35,735 nt of DNA from an uncultured Prevotella sp. (lineage in GTDB: Bacteria; Bacteroidota; Bacteroidia; Bacteroidales; Bacteroidaceae). The translations under genes and the position numbers were made by a program. Location: positions 1 to 35,735 of the forward strand of contig CAKQPF010000038.1 in the NCBI GenBank assembly GCA_934256705.1, in the 5' to 3' direction. This document shows positions 1 through 7,488 of this stretch, piece by piece (positions within the stretch are counted from its first letter, which is position 1; each line of letters opens with the position of its first letter). The notes below the pieces were generated by a model. That model was not told the DNA's origin. It saw nothing but the letters and a program-made list of their open reading frames with translations, and did not search any database.

Positions 1-460
1 AATCAGAGGACGATTGCTCATTTAGAGCAAGTTACAGAGCCCAAAACGTGATTTTGAGTTTTTATCGGACAGCAATAATATTATAATCAGGCTCAAACTA
101 CTTATGATTTCACATCTCCAGTATGGACATACCTTGCATTCCTCTCATGTCAATCGCAGGAGAGGAATGGAGTATCATAGGTGGAGACGAAGGCATCTCG
201 AAGAGTCCTTAGCATAGATGCTTCTTCGCTGTTATGTGGCTGATTGCTCGCTATTTGGAGCGCTTTGAATCGTTTAGATTTCATACCACAATAGTTTAGA
301 GGGTCCCTTGTTCGCGTTCGGGACTGTTGTTTCGATTACAAATTTAAGAAATATTATTTATTCTTGCAATGATTTCTTCTTATTTTTTTATGTTTCGTGC
401 GATTTTTTTTCTTTTTGATCAGCCGGTAACGCGGCTGACACAGTGGCGGGAGGGCGATTA
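1..460. other. Gene-poor left edge with several small hairpins
   Basis: No convincing complete gene is present. Visible structures are a perfect 10-bp inverted repeat (137-146 with 160-169, CATTCCTCTC and its complement), a GTCCC/GGGAC hairpin at 303-324, and a 7-bp stem with a 6-nt loop at 419-438 (TCAGCCG...CGGCTGA). A minus-strand frame of 44 residues (150-284) starts with ATG but resembles nothing I know. The region reads like an intergenic or decayed mobile segment. Confidence 0.5.
3..86 (+). pseudogene. Possible C-terminal remnant of an ISAs1/H-repeat-type transposase
   Basis: A plus-strand frame is open from the left edge and stops at 84-86. Its 27 residues include an EDDC segment, an RA pair, an AQN triplet and then a hydrophobic stretch with one arginine (SFYRTAIIL). 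That spacing resembles the tail of ISAs1-type (H-repeat) DDE transposases, which often end with ED, a basic stretch, AQN and a hydrophobic helix. The fragment is very short and the rest lies outside the window, so this is an inference from a remembered family pattern. It could equally be a chance frame. A small hairpin (CAAAA, loop, TTTTG) with a following T run lies at about 42-63, inside the same frame. Confidence 0.25.
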
Positions 461-530
461 TAATGCATAATTCATAATGCATAATTCTTAATGCACAATT
501 CATAATGCATAATTCTTAATGCACAATTCA
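461..530. repeat. Five tandem copies of a 14-bp repeat downstream of rfbB
   Basis: Five head-to-tail 14-bp units occupy 461-474, 475-488, 489-502, 503-516 and 517-530. The units read TAATGCATAATTCA, with C for T at the eighth position in the third and fifth copies and T for the final A in the second and fourth. The last two units repeat the preceding pair, so the array also has a 28-bp period. It ends three bases from the rfbB stop codon, and on the minus strand it is the immediate 3' flank of the rhamnose operon. Short AT-rich tandem repeats of this kind are common between Bacteroidota genes; no function can be read from the sequence. Confidence 0.9.
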
Positions 531-533
531 CGA

Positions 534-1667
534 TTATCTATCTCTATACATTTCGTCGTAGTATTTCTCGTAATCACCGCTTGTGATGTTGTCCATCCAT
601 TCCTGATTGTCGAGATACCATCTGACGGTCTTCTCTATTCCTTCCTCAAACTGGAGACTTGGTTCCCAACCGAGTTCCTTCTGCAACTTTGTGGAATCTA
701 TTGCATATCGGGCATCATGACCGAGGCGATCCTTGACATACGTGATGAGATCCATGTCTTCACCTTCCTTTCTGCCCAAAAGACGATCAACGGTATTGAT
801 TACAACCTTGATAATGTCTATGTTTTTCCACTCATTGAAGCCACCGATATTGTAGGTCTCTGCCACCTTTCCTTCATGGAAAATAAGGTCGATGGCACGG
901 GCATGGTCTTCCACAAAGAGCCAGTCACGCACGTTCTCTCCTTTACCATAGACTGGAAGAGGCTTACGGTTGCGGATATTATTGATGAAGAGAGGGATAA
1001 GTTTCTCCGGGAACTGGTAAGGACCGTAATTGTTTGAACAGTTTGTCACTATGGTCGGCATTCCGTAAGTGTCGTGGAATGCTCGCACGAAATGGTCGCT
1101 TGATGCCTTTGATGCACTGTAAGGACTGTGAGGATTGTATTTTGCCGTCTCATAAAAGAAATCCTCGCCATAAGCCTCATGATGCTTTGAGGACGACGCC
1201 TTAGTGGTGAAAGGAGGCTCGATGCCTTCAGGATGAGTCATAGCCAATGCTCCATATACTTCATCGGTAGAGATATGATAGAAGCGTTTGCCCTCATATT
1301 TCTCTGGAAGCGACTCCCAATAGAGCTTGGCAGCCTGGAGCAGACTCAGCGTTCCCATCACATTGGTGCGGGCAAAGGTGAAAGGATCCTTGATGGAACG
1401 ATCCACATGCGACTCAGCAGCAAGATGTATGATTCCGTCGATATGCTCATTCTGCATCAAAGCATGGAATGCTTCGAAGTCACAGATGTCCATCTTGACA
1501 AACTTATAATTAGGTTTTCCCTCTATGTCCTTGAGATTGGCGAGGTTGCCAGCATAGGTCAGTTTGTCGAGATTTATGATGTTATATTCAGGATATTTGT
1601 TGACGAACAGGCGCACGACGTGACTTCCAATGAAGCCAGCACCTCCGGTAATGACTATATTCTTCAT
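534..1667 (-). CDS. rfbB: dTDP-glucose 4,6-dehydratase
   Basis: RfbB (RmlB) converts dTDP-glucose to dTDP-4-keto-6-deoxyglucose, the second step of dTDP-L-rhamnose synthesis in the cytoplasm. The 377-residue protein begins with an NAD-binding Rossmann motif (GGAGFIG, residues 8-14), carries the family STDEVYG segment at about 133-139 with the Thr-Asp-Glu triad (134-136), and has the short-chain dehydrogenase YxxxK pair as YSASK at 183-187. A segment of roughly 20 residues (about 143-170) makes it a little longer than the enterobacterial enzyme. I chose the ATG at 1667 because the family begins at MKNIVITGG; the upstream in-frame codons add only a basic, atypical 11-residue lead. It is the last gene of the rfbD-rfbA-rfbC-rfbB cluster, 47 bp after rfbC. 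Confidence 0.96.
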   Translation of the reverse strand: MKNIVITGGAGFIGSHVVRLFVNKYPEYNIINLDKLTYAGNLANLKDIEGKPNYKFVKMDICDFEAFHALMQNEHIDGIIHLAAESHVDRSIKDPFTFARTNVMGTLSLLQAAKLYWESLPEKYEGKRFYHISTDEVYGALAMTHPEGIEPPFTTKASSSKHHEAYGEDFFYETAKYNPHSPYSASKASSDHFVRAFHDTYGMPTIVTNCSNNYGPYQFPEKLIPLFINNIRNRKPLPVYGKGENVRDWLFVEDHARAIDLIFHEGKVAETYNIGGFNEWKNIDIIKVVINTVDRLLGRKEGEDMDLITYVKDRLGHDARYAIDSTKLQKELGWEPSLQFEEGIEKTVRWYLDNQEWMDNITSGDYEKYYDEMYRDR

Positions 1668-1714
1668 CTTTTCCAGTTTTTTTGTTTGTTTATAAAACAC
1701 ATTGCAATGCTCTT

Positions 1715-2278
1715 TTAGAAAGGAGACACGAAGTCTTTCAGCAACGGATGCCCTGTATCTTTCTGAGAGAGAATTACCTTATCGGAAGGCAGCATCCAGT
1801 CTATTCCAAGAGAATCATCGAGAATGGAAATGCCTCCGTCTGCCTCGGGATGATAGAACTCATCACATTTATACTGGAACACAGCAGTCTCTGACAATAC
1901 TGCAAAGCCATGCGCAAAGCCTTTTGGAATAAAGAACTGGCGATGATTGCTCTCTGTCAACTCACATGAAACGTGCTTTCCGTATGTAGGAGAGCCCTTA
2001 CGCAAATCCACAGCGACATCGAGTACCCTACCCTTTACGCATCTTACGAGCTTAGCCTGAGTGAAAGGAGGACGCTGGAAATGAAGTCCTCTCATGACTC
2101 CATACGACGACATTGACTCATTGTCCTGTACGAAATCCACCTTATAACCGAGTTCTTTCTCAGTAAAAGCATCGAAATCCCTACGGGAGAAACTTTCGAA
2201 GAAATAGCCTCTCGCATCATGAAAGACCCTCGGCTCTATGATGTATACTCCCTCTATAGCAGTTTTTTTAATTTCCAT
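1715..2278 (-). CDS. rfbC: dTDP-4-dehydrorhamnose 3,5-epimerase
   Basis: RfbC (RmlC) epimerises C3 and C5 of dTDP-4-keto-6-deoxyglucose, the third step to dTDP-L-rhamnose. The 187-residue length matches the family. The cupin core is recognisable from the DxRGYFFESF segment near residues 21-30, the RGLHFQ motif at 63-68 with the presumed catalytic histidine at 66, the DVAVDLR strand near 87-93, the FIPKGFAHGF turn near 116-125 and the Tyr-containing QYKCDEFY segment at 135-142. It starts 32 bp after the rfbA stop and is followed 47 bp later by rfbB, so the genes are very likely cotranscribed. No irregularity is visible. Confidence 0.96.
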   Translation of the reverse strand: MEIKKTAIEGVYIIEPRVFHDARGYFFESFSRRDFDAFTEKELGYKVDFVQDNESMSSYGVMRGLHFQRPPFTQAKLVRCVKGRVLDVAVDLRKGSPTYGKHVSCELTESNHRQFFIPKGFAHGFAVLSETAVFQYKCDEFYHPEADGGISILDDSLGIDWMLPSDKVILSQKDTGHPLLKDFVSPF

Positions 2279-2310
2279 CTTGTAATGTTATTCTATTTTT
2301 TTCAAGCTGA

Positions 2311-3210
2311 TTAAATGGAAGGACCAAACCTCTTGACCTCATCAATCACCTTCAGAAGATATTGGCCATATTGATTCTTGAGCATAGGCTGGGCCAGCTC
2401 GCGCATCTTTGCTTCATCTATCCATCCTTTTCTGTAGGCAATGCCTTCAAGACACGCCACCTTTAGTCCCTGGCGCTTCTCAAGAACCTCTATATATGTG
2501 CTTGCTTCCGACAAGGAATCATGCGTTCCAGTGTCAAGCCAGGCGAAACCACGACCGAGAGTCTGCACTTTCAGTTTGTTATAATCCAGGAATCGCTGGT
2601 TGACCGTCGTGATTTCATATTCACCACGGGCAGAAGGCTGGATATTGCGTGCTACTTCCACCACTTCGTTAGGATAGAAGTAGAGACCTACCACGGCATA
2701 GTTTGACTTCGGATTCTCGGGCTTTTCCTCGATGCTGAGGCAGTTGCCAGCACTATCAAACTCTGCCACGCCATAACGCTCAGGGTCGTTCACCCAATAT
2801 CCGAATATGGTAGCCTTGTCCTCCTGTTCAGCAGCGATGACGGCATCCTTGAGCATCTTGGTAAAACCAGAGCCTTGGAAAATGTTATCTCCCAACACCA
2901 AACAAACACTATCATTGCCGATGAAGTCAGCACCAATGGTGAAGGCTTGGGCAAGACCGTCAGGAGAAGGCTGCTCAGCATAAGTAAAACGCACTCCATA
3001 GTCAGAGCCATCACCGAGCAGACGCTTGAAACCCGGCAAGTCAAATGGTGTGGAGATGATGAGGATTTCCCTGATTCCAGCAAGCATGAGCACACTGATA
3101 GGGTAATATATCATCGGCTTGTCGTATATAGGCATCAACTGCTTGCTGATACCTTTCGTGATAGGATACAGGCGTGTGCCGCTTCCTCCAGCGAGAACTA
3201 TTCCTTTCAT
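2311..3210 (-). CDS. rfbA: Glucose-1-phosphate thymidylyltransferase
   Basis: RfbA (RmlA) joins glucose-1-phosphate and dTTP to form dTDP-glucose and pyrophosphate, the entry step and usual control point of the rhamnose pathway. The 299-residue protein has the nucleotidyltransferase signature GGSGTRL at 8-14 followed by the KQLMPIYDKPMIYYP segment, the LGDNIF motif near 107-112, and the EKP, WLDTGTH and IAYRKGWI segments of the family. Its ATG (3208-3210) is only 16 bp from the left end of an inserted MITE-like element at 3227-3426. That insertion separates rfbA from rfbD and replaces whatever natural upstream sequence used to drive or couple its translation. Confidence 0.97.
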   Translation of the reverse strand: MKGIVLAGGSGTRLYPITKGISKQLMPIYDKPMIYYPISVLMLAGIREILIISTPFDLPGFKRLLGDGSDYGVRFTYAEQPSPDGLAQAFTIGADFIGNDSVCLVLGDNIFQGSGFTKMLKDAVIAAEQEDKATIFGYWVNDPERYGVAEFDSAGNCLSIEEKPENPKSNYAVVGLYFYPNEVVEVARNIQPSARGEYEITTVNQRFLDYNKLKVQTLGRGFAWLDTGTHDSLSEASTYIEVLEKRQGLKVACLEGIAYRKGWIDEAKMRELAQPMLKNQYGQYLLKVIDEVKRFGPSI

Positions 3211-3226
3211 AGCTTTGAGTGTTTAG

Positions 3227-3426
3227 TTAAGGGTGGTTCTATAAATTACCACCGTTATGTAAAACTTAATTGTAAGGATGACGTTTTGTTATCTTTCGGA
3301 CTCTTTTCGGTTCAAAGCACAAGTTCGTTCAGTCGTTATGCCCGCATAACTCCTTCATTCACTTGCACTCTGACCTCGAAAATAGCCTCGAAATATAACA
3401 AAGTTAATTTATAGAACCACCCTTAA
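3227..3426. mobile_element. MITE-like element with perfect 22-bp inverted ends
   Basis: Positions 3227-3248 (TTAAGGGTGGTTCTATAAAT plus TA) and 3405-3426 are exact reverse complements over 22 bp and enclose about 156 bp with no convincing gene. The outermost four bases at both ends are TTAA, which could be a duplicated target or part of the ends. A 7-bp palindrome with a 2-base spacer (GTTATGC-CC-GCATAAC) lies at 3335-3350. The right end overlaps the rfbD stop codon (3404-3406) and contributes the last residues, KGGSIN. Deleting the element with one TTAA would leave rfbD reading ATT AAC TAA, then 12 bases, then the rfbA ATG. A minus-strand TAnnTTTG match (TAACTTTG, 3399-3406) sits near the right end without a good upstream partner. 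No transposase is encoded; mobilisation in trans is an inference. Confidence 0.85.
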
Positions 3427-4315
3427 TACAATTCATGTTGCGGAGACATTCTTCGAGCGAATCCACCCAATAAGGTATAGACAGACCGAATGTCTCCTTT
3501 ATCTTTGTCTTGTCGAGCACGGAATATGAGGGTCTTGTCACCTTGCTCGGAAACTCAACCGAATGGCAAGGCAATATCTCGCACTTGTCATGATGGCTCA
3601 TTCGAGCTATCATCTGGGTGAAATCATACCATGAGCAGACTCCTTCGTTGGAATAATGATAGACACCTGTGTTGCCTTCATACTTGCGATTCTCCAGAAT
3701 ATGGAATATCATGCGTGCAAGGTCGAGAGCATAAGTCGGTGTTCCACATTGGTCAAAGACCACCTTCAACTGTGGTTTCGTCTCTGTCAGCGTAAGCATT
3801 GTCTTGACGAAGTTTTTGCCAAACTCTGAGTAAAGCCATGCTGTGCGGATGATGATGTACTGACAACCGCTTTCGACAATAGCCTTTTCACCTTCAAGTT
3901 TGGTAAGTCCGTATATGCCGGATGGCGTTCCCTTTTGTGTTTCCTTACATGGAGTATTGTAAGGATCAGCACCAAAGACATAATCCGTACTGATATGAAC
4001 GAGCAGTCCACCTACCTCTTTCATCACAGTGGCAAGATTACGTGGGGCATCAGCATTAAGCTTCCGGCAAATATCTATGCAGTCTTCGGCACCATCTACA
4101 TTCGTGTAAGCAGCGCAGTTGACGATGCACTTCACATCATTAGCAAGGACTATCTTGCGAATAGCGTCAATATCAGTGATGTCAAGATTTGTAGTCTTGG
4201 CACCTTCCACCTGATTTATGTCCGTGAAGAGATAGTTGTCATTCGCCGAGTCGGCAGATACTATTCTGATTTCAGAGCCCAATTGCCCGTTGGCTCCCGT
4301 TACAAGTATGTTCAT
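3404..4315 (-). CDS. rfbD: dTDP-4-dehydrorhamnose reductase
   Basis: RfbD (RmlD) performs the final NAD(P)H-dependent reduction to dTDP-L-rhamnose. The 303-residue protein has the Rossmann motif TGANGQLG at 6-13, the ISTDYVFG segment at 108-115 and the YxxxK pair as YGLTK at 135-139, followed by the RTAWLYSEFGKNF region typical of the family. The C terminus is unusual: the last six residues (KGGSIN) and the stop codon are encoded by the end of a MITE-like insertion. The reconstructed pre-insertion ending is two residues (IN) after the cysteine instead of seven, so the enzyme core is intact and activity is probably retained. It is the first rhamnose gene in transcription order; about 100 bp separate it from an upstream lipoprotein gene. 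Confidence 0.95.
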   Translation of the reverse strand: MNILVTGANGQLGSEIRIVSADSANDNYLFTDINQVEGAKTTNLDITDIDAIRKIVLANDVKCIVNCAAYTNVDGAEDCIDICRKLNADAPRNLATVMKEVGGLLVHISTDYVFGADPYNTPCKETQKGTPSGIYGLTKLEGEKAIVESGCQYIIIRTAWLYSEFGKNFVKTMLTLTETKPQLKVVFDQCGTPTYALDLARMIFHILENRKYEGNTGVYHYSNEGVCSWYDFTQMIARMSHHDKCEILPCHSVEFPSKVTRPSYSVLDKTKIKETFGLSIPYWVDSLEECLRNMNCIKGGSIN

Positions 4316-4419
4316 ATCCTAAAGATATTCAGTTCGTTAAAAAAAAATCATGAAATACGAATGGTCTCAGTTCATTTCTATTGACCCCATTCGGAATATA
4401 CTCAGACTGTCAAGACATC

Positions 4420-4827
4420 CTATATCTTGATTCTCACAAGGACCTTCTTCGGATTACTACCGGAATGACAGATGTATTCAAAACGGAAACCAGCCTCAAG
4501 GAAACCACGCTGTCCCGGAGAATCCTTGATGGACTGTGTAAGCATCTGTGCAAAACGGTCTTTGTTTTCATTTACGATATACTCATCATCAAGATTGTTG
4601 AAGAATGAAATATAGTAATAATAGACCTTCTTTTGCGGATCAAAGACTATGCTGTCGGTCCGGGTATCGTTGTCAATCGGCGTGGGACAATACTTTCTCG
4701 TGTATTCACGAGCCTGACGTTCCGCCTTTTCTTCCAAAGTCTCCTGACATGAAGAAGCGGACAAAACAATCATAATCATGACGATGCAGAAGGAGAAACA
4801 CCGAACTATACTGAGATCAAGATTCAT
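4420..4827 (-). CDS. Small predicted lipoprotein of unknown function
   Basis: The 135-residue product begins with a hydrophobic signal segment (about residues 7-24) ending in ASSC, with the probable lipidated cysteine at 27, so it is likely anchored in the cell envelope. The mature part starts with a charged helix rich in Glu, Lys and Arg, then has a Tyr-rich strand (KKVYYYYISFFNN) and ends in a basic strand (KKVLVRIKI). I do not recognise a domain. The ATG at 4827 is preferred over a TTG two codons earlier. It lies between the Crp-type regulator and rfbD with about 100-130 bp on each side, so its cotranscription is uncertain. Confidence 0.7.
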   Translation of the reverse strand: MNLDLSIVRCFSFCIVMIMIVLSASSCQETLEEKAERQAREYTRKYCPTPIDNDTRTDSIVFDPQKKVYYYYISFFNNLDDEYIVNENKDRFAQMLTQSIKDSPGQRGFLEAGFRFEYICHSGSNPKKVLVRIKI

Positions 4828-4901
4828 TATCAAGAAGAGTTATATAAAATATTACACCACAACAGCATAACACTTATAGAGCTATGCTATCGTGGAATAT
4901 G

Positions 4902-4946
4902 ATAAGCAGTCGGTCTGTACTATTCTGATATTGACCACCTGCTTAT
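4902..4946. other. Imperfect stem-loop after the Crp-type gene
   Basis: ATAAGCAG (4902-4909) pairs with CTGCTTAT (4939-4946); after a two-base mismatch GGTC pairs with GACC, giving a 14-position stem with a loop of about 17 nt. It lies 12 bp past the stop of the regulator gene on the minus strand. It has no following T run, so it is not a typical intrinsic terminator; it might act as an RNA 3'-end structure. Confidence 0.4.
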
Positions 4947-4957
4947 GTAATGTTAAA

Positions 4958-5587
4958 TCAATCAATAAGAGTGTTGGAACGAACACGGCTTAATGTTTCA
5001 GGAGTCATCTGCAGATAAGAAGCGATAAACACCAGCGGAGCACGCAACACAATCTGCGGATTCTGCTTGCAGATGCGTCGATAGCGGTCCTGAGCGGTCT
5101 CGAATCTTACCATGTCAGCATGCACCTGACTCTGTATCAGGCTTTCTTCCAATATCTTGCGATAGAGAATCTGAATATTCTGATTGTGCATAGCTACCTC
5201 TTCGAGAGACTTCTTTGGAAGAGCATAGATATATGAAGGCTCAAGAGCCTCACACATCAGTTTGGTAGGTTCTTCACGAAACAGGCTTTCTATGCAGAAG
5301 AACATGCTGCCATCAACACCAAGATTTTCCGTTACCTCTTTTCCATTCTTGTAGTAATACTGACGTATCAATCCCTTGTGGAGATAGTACATGCATTTGC
5401 AAGTATCACCCTCATTGAGAATCTTCTCTCCTTTGGTGAACTTGAGCGGCACAAGAATACTTTCGAGGATATCGAGTTCCTCGTGAGTCATCGTGCTATA
5501 CCGGCGAGCCAACTCGCGAGCAATGTCACGGACAGGAATGTTAAGGTCTTTCATATAGATTTCAGTTTGATTTTCAGCGGAATGCAT
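4958..5587 (-). CDS. Crp/Fnr-family transcriptional regulator
   Basis: The 209-residue protein has a cyclic-nucleotide-binding-type beta barrel (about residues 38-130: KFTKGEKILNEGD, then YYLHKGLIRQYYYKNGKEVTENLG) joined by a long helix to a short C-terminal winged-helix segment (about 182-205: APLVFIASYLQMTPETLSRV). This layout is typical of Bacteroidota Crp/Fnr-type regulators. The canonical cAMP phosphate-binding arginine motif (RxGExFGE) is not evident, so the ligand is unknown. There is no N-terminal Cys cluster for an Fnr iron-sulfur centre. The first ATG (5587) is used; a second Met at residue 12 (5554) is a plausible alternative. It starts 31 bp after lepA stops and is probably cotranscribed with it. 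Confidence 0.87.
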   Translation of the reverse strand: MHSAENQTEIYMKDLNIPVRDIARELARRYSTMTHEELDILESILVPLKFTKGEKILNEGDTCKCMYYLHKGLIRQYYYKNGKEVTENLGVDGSMFFCIESLFREEPTKLMCEALEPSYIYALPKKSLEEVAMHNQNIQILYRKILEESLIQSQVHADMVRFETAQDRYRRICKQNPQIVLRAPLVFIASYLQMTPETLSRVRSNTLID

Positions 5588-5618
5588 AGTTGATATGCAG
5601 ACCGCTTTTGAGTCAATA

Positions 5619-7400
5619 TTAGTCGAGTTTCAGGACGGCAAGGAATGCCTTTTGCGGAACTTCAACGTTACCAATTTGCTTCATTCTCTTTTTTCCCTTC
5701 TTCTGTTTCTCCAGAAGTTTGCGCTTTCGGCTCACATCACCGCCGTAACATTTTGCTGTCACGTCTTTACGGACACATTTGATTGTCTCGCGGGCGATGA
5801 TCTTAGCACCGATTGCTGCCTGTATAGCAATGTCAAACTGCTGGCGTGGAATCAGCTCCTTTAGCTTCTCGCACATACGTCTGCCGAATGTCACGGCGTT
5901 ATCGACATGCGTCAATGTGGAAAGAGCATCCACTGGTTCACCATTAAGGAGAATATCGAGTTTAGCCAACTTCGAGAGTCGGAAACTGTCAATATGGTAA
6001 TCGAAAGAGGCATATCCCTTGGAGATAGACTTGAGTTTGTCATAGAAATCAATAACTATCTCTCCCAGAGGGATGTAGAAATGCAATTCCACACGGTTAC
6101 CGCTGACATATTCCTGCTTGATGAGTTCACCTCGCTTGTCAAGGCAAAGCGTCATGATAGGACCGATATAGTTGGCGTCAGTGATGATAGTGGCATGGAT
6201 ATACGGCTCTTCGATGTGGTCGATGAAGTTAAGTTCAGGCAGACCGGAAGGATTGTGCACCTCCTTTGCATTGCCTTGCTTGTCATATACCATATATGAT
6301 ACGTTAGGCACCGTAGTAATCACGTCCATATTAAATTCGCGGTCGAGACGCTCCTGCACAATTTCCATGTGCAGAAGTCCAAGAAATCCGCAACGGAAAC
6401 CAAAGCCCAATGCAACGGAAGATTCTGGAGCGAATGTCAGCGCGGCATCATTCAACTGCAGTTTTTCGAGCGAAGCACGTAGGTTTTCATAGTCAGTAGG
6501 GTCAATAGGATAAACACCTGCAAAGACCATAGGCTTCACTTCCTGGAAGCCTTCGATAGCTTTCTGACAAGGATTAGATACATGAGTAATCGTATCACCC
6601 ACCTTTACTTCCGTAGCATTCTTGATGCCGGATATGATATATCCCACTTCACCAGTTGACAATTCATTGCGTGGAACCATATCCATCTTGAGGACTCCGA
6701 CTTCATCAGCTACATATTCCATTCCCGTGTTGAAGAATTTCACCTTATCTCCTTTTCGGATAGAACCATTCTGAATCTTGAAATAAGCGATGATTCCGCG
6801 GAAGGAATTGAACACAGAGTCGAAGATGAGAGCTTGCAGAGGAGCGTTCTTGTCTCCTTCCGGATGAGGGATGCGGTCAACGACAGCATCAAGGATTTCC
6901 TGTATTCCCTCACCAGTCTTGCCGCTGGCCCTTATGATATCGCTTGGGTCACAACCGATGAGGTCCACAATCTCATCTTCCACCTCGTCAGGCATAGCAG
7001 CTGGCATGTCAATCTTGTTGATTACAGGAATAATCTCAAGATTATGGTCGATAGCCATATAGAGATTGGAGATGGTCTGCGCCTGCACTCCCTGAGTAGC
7101 ATCAACGATAAGCAAGGCACCTTCACACGCAGCAATAGAGCGGCTTACTTCATATGAGAAGTCAACATGTCCAGGAGTATCAATGAGATTGAGCAGATAC
7201 GTCTCACCATCGCGAGAATATTCCATCTGAATGGCATGGCTCTTAATGGTAATACCTCTCTCTCTCTCCAGATCCATATTATCAAGCATCTGACCTTCAG
7301 TAATCTGAATAGTATTGGTTTTCTCCAATAGTCGGTCTGCTATAGTACTCTTTCCGTGGTCAATATGGGCTATGATACAAAAGTTTCGTATGTTATTCAT
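5619..7400 (-). CDS. lepA: Elongation factor 4 (LepA), ribosome-associated GTPase
   Basis: LepA/EF4 is a translation GTPase that acts on ribosomes and is linked to initiation or back-translocation. The 593-residue length matches the family. The G domain shows AHIDHGKST (11-19), the switch-I RERGITIK segment near 46-53, DTPGH (74-78) and NKID (128-131). After domains II and III comes the LepA-specific C-terminal domain with its conserved basic segment (YGGDVSRKRKLLEKQK) near the end, which distinguishes it from EF-G. The ATG at 7400 is chosen because the family begins MxNIRNFxIIAHIDHG; a TTG two codons upstream is rejected. A good Bacteroidota-type promoter lies about 26 bp upstream. The Crp-type gene follows after 31 bp. 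Confidence 0.98.
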   Translation of the reverse strand: MNNIRNFCIIAHIDHGKSTIADRLLEKTNTIQITEGQMLDNMDLERERGITIKSHAIQMEYSRDGETYLLNLIDTPGHVDFSYEVSRSIAACEGALLIVDATQGVQAQTISNLYMAIDHNLEIIPVINKIDMPAAMPDEVEDEIVDLIGCDPSDIIRASGKTGEGIQEILDAVVDRIPHPEGDKNAPLQALIFDSVFNSFRGIIAYFKIQNGSIRKGDKVKFFNTGMEYVADEVGVLKMDMVPRNELSTGEVGYIISGIKNATEVKVGDTITHVSNPCQKAIEGFQEVKPMVFAGVYPIDPTDYENLRASLEKLQLNDAALTFAPESSVALGFGFRCGFLGLLHMEIVQERLDREFNMDVITTVPNVSYMVYDKQGNAKEVHNPSGLPELNFIDHIEEPYIHATIITDANYIGPIMTLCLDKRGELIKQEYVSGNRVELHFYIPLGEIVIDFYDKLKSISKGYASFDYHIDSFRLSKLAKLDILLNGEPVDALSTLTHVDNAVTFGRRMCEKLKELIPRQQFDIAIQAAIGAKIIARETIKCVRKDVTAKCYGGDVSRKRKLLEKQKKGKKRMKQIGNVEVPQKAFLAVLKLD

Positions 7401-7425
7401 TCTCAATCGTCGCTATTATTCTATG

Positions 7426-7456
7426 CAAAATTAGTCTTTTTTTTCAGAAGAACAAA
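7426..7456 (-). promoter_or_regulatory. Bacteroidota-type promoter for lepA
   Basis: On the minus strand TTTG (7453-7456) is followed by 19 bp and then TAATTTTG (7426-7433), an exact match to the Bacteroides -33/-7 pattern (TTTG, TAnnTTTG). The predicted start of transcription is about 18 bp before the lepA ATG. This supports an independent lepA-crp transcript separate from nadE. Confidence 0.65.
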
Positions 7457-7488
7457 ATAATTGATAATATTTAAGTATTTTTTAGATT

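Noticed and set aside
150..284. 44-residue minus-strand frame at the left edge
   Set aside because: It begins with ATG but overlaps a strong hairpin and has no recognisable relative.
419..438. GC-rich hairpin as rfb operon terminator
   Set aside because: On the minus strand the stem is followed by A residues and not T residues, so it does not fit an intrinsic terminator for rfbB.
519..1037. 172-residue plus-strand frame
   Set aside because: It is antisense to the well-supported rfbB gene and has no family resemblance; a codon-bias shadow.
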